A DNA stretch of 64,000 nt from Agromyces fucosus (GTDB taxonomy: Bacteria; Actinomycetota; Actinomycetes; Actinomycetales; Microbacteriaceae). Positions 63,152-64,000 of the stretch are shown here, piece by piece (position 1 is the first letter of the stretch; each line of letters begins with the position of its first letter). Below the pieces are notes generated by a model. It saw only the letters and a program-made list of their open reading frames with translations, searched no databases and was not told where the DNA came from. Both the position numbers and the translations under genes were made by a program. The DNA lies in assembly GCF_004134865.1 (NCBI RefSeq), contig NZ_SDPO01000001.1:930001-994000 (forward strand), read 5' to 3'.

Positions 63152-64000
63152 GTGAACACCCAGAGCGCCGACGCCGAGACCACGGTCATCGACGGCGTCC
63201 ACTACCACCAGTTCGACATCGTCATCGTGGGCGCCGGCGGCGCCGGCATGCGCGCGGCGATCGAGGCCGGCCCCGGTGCGAAGACCGCGGTCATCTCGAA
63301 GCTCTACCCCACTCGCTCGCACACGGGTGCGGCGCAGGGCGGCATGGCCGCGGCGCTCGCGAACGTCGAGGAGGACAGCTGGGAGTGGCACACCTTCGAC
63401 ACCGTCAAGGGCGGCGACTACCTCGTCGACCAGGATGCTGCGGAGATCCTCGCGAAGGAGGCGATCGACGCGGTCATCGACCTCGAGAACATGGGCCTGC
63501 CGTTCAACCGCACGCCCGAGGGCAAGATCGACCAGCGACGCTTCGGCGGCCACACCCGCGACCACGGCAAGGCTCCGGTTCGCCGTGCCTGTTACGCCGC
63601 CGACCGCACGGGTCACATGATCCTGCAGACGCTGTTCCAGAACTGCGTGCGCCTCGGCATCAACTTCTTCAACGAGTACTACGTGCTCGACCTCGTCATG
63701 ACCGAGGTCGACGGCGTCCAGAAGCCGTCGGGCGTCGTGGCCTACGACCTCGCCTCGGGTGAGCTGCACGTCTTCCAGGCCAAGGCCGTGATCTTCGCGA
63801 CGGGCGGTTTCGGCAAGATCTACAAGACGACGTCGAACGCGCACACCCTCACGGGCGACGGCGTCGGCATCATCTGGCGCAAGGGGCTGCCGCTCGAGGA
63901 CATGGAGTTCTTCCAGTTCCACCCGACCGGTCTCGCCGGCCTCGGCATCCTCCTCACCGAGGGCGCCCGCGGCGAGGGCGCGATCCTCCGCAACGCCTCG
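63152..64000 (+). CDS. sdhA: Succinate dehydrogenase flavoprotein subunit (3' end outside window)
   Basis: 283 codons are visible and the frame is open at the right edge. [18 protein letters not shown] binds [22 protein letters not shown] contains the His that holds FAD covalently; [33 protein letters not shown] and [10 protein letters not shown] are substrate and FAD motifs. It oxidises succinate to fumarate in complex II. GTG 63152 follows AGGAG at four bases. The iron-sulphur subunit gene should lie just outside the window. Confidence 0.95.
   Translation, partial: MNTQSADAETTVIDGVHYHQFDIVIVGAGGAGMRAAIEAGPGAKTAVISKLYPTRSHTGAAQGGMAAALANVEEDSWEWHTFDTVKGGDYLVDQDAAEILAKEAIDAVIDLENMGLPFNRTPEGKIDQRRFGGHTRDHGKAPVRRACYAADRTGHMILQTLFQNCVRLGINFFNEYYVLDLVMTEVDGVQKPSGVVAYDLASGELHVFQAKAVIFATGGFGKIYKTTSNAHTLTGDGVGIIWRKGLPLEDMEFFQFHPTGLAGLGILLTEGARGEGAILRNAS

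Overview
The window comes from a high-GC actinobacterium, most probably a member of the Microbacteriaceae (an Agromyces- or Microbacterium-like genus). I base this on gene content: a mycobacterial-style GlfT2/Glf pair, an acyl-CoA carboxylase with a tiny epsilon subunit, an LpdA-type quinone reductase, purK-purE followed by a LytR-CpsA-Psr gene, and frequent GTG/TTG starts. The genus assignment is inference.

Positions 1-27 kb are a cell-envelope polysaccharide island. It begins with a 5'-cut glycosyltransferase and three genes for a UDP-2-acetamido-2,6-dideoxy-L-hexose (UDP-L-FucNAc/QuiNAc type). On the minus strand follow a large membrane protein, a secreted lysozyme-like repeat protein, a GlfT2-type galactofuranosyltransferase, UDP-galactopyranose mutase and a second large membrane protein. 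Next come two GT2 enzymes, an epimerase, the complete dTDP-L-rhamnose set (rmlCA on minus, rmlBD on plus), a GlfT1-like transferase, a third large membrane protein and two more glycosyltransferases. The island ends at an LCP ligase gene. Together they look like a pathway for a rhamnose- and galactofuranose-containing polymer ligated to the wall. A short C-terminal remnant of a second copy of the first membrane protein lies beside the intact gene.

Positions 28-42 kb are housekeeping: purE/purK, a GtrA protein, a DarT-like (DUF4433) ADP-ribosyltransferase without a visible antitoxin, a PH-domain membrane protein, birA, acyl-CoA carboxylase beta and epsilon subunits, a two-component system with an extra kinase-like protein encoded next to a TrmA-type RNA methyltransferase, maf, and the biotin carboxylase/BCCP alpha subunit. 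BirA and the carboxylase subunits belong to one biochemical unit.

Positions 42-62 kb carry a Tat-exported flavin amine oxidase with an upstream palindromic operator, a lipoprotein, an APC permease, an LpdA quinone reductase, and a nucleoside uptake and salvage region. The last comprises PNP and a phosphosugar mutase on plus, facing, on minus, two BMP-type binding lipoproteins, a nucleoside ABC transporter, cytidine deaminase, thymidine phosphorylase, adenosine deaminase and an orphan PTS IIA/IIB pair. A GDP-mannose pyrophosphorylase gene follows, and the window ends inside sdhCDA.

A recurrent feature is a TANNNT (or CANNNT) box ending 6-8 bases before a start codon in at least twelve genes. 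This suggests leaderless transcription and helps to choose starts. No rRNA, tRNA, CRISPR array or intact insertion sequence was found.
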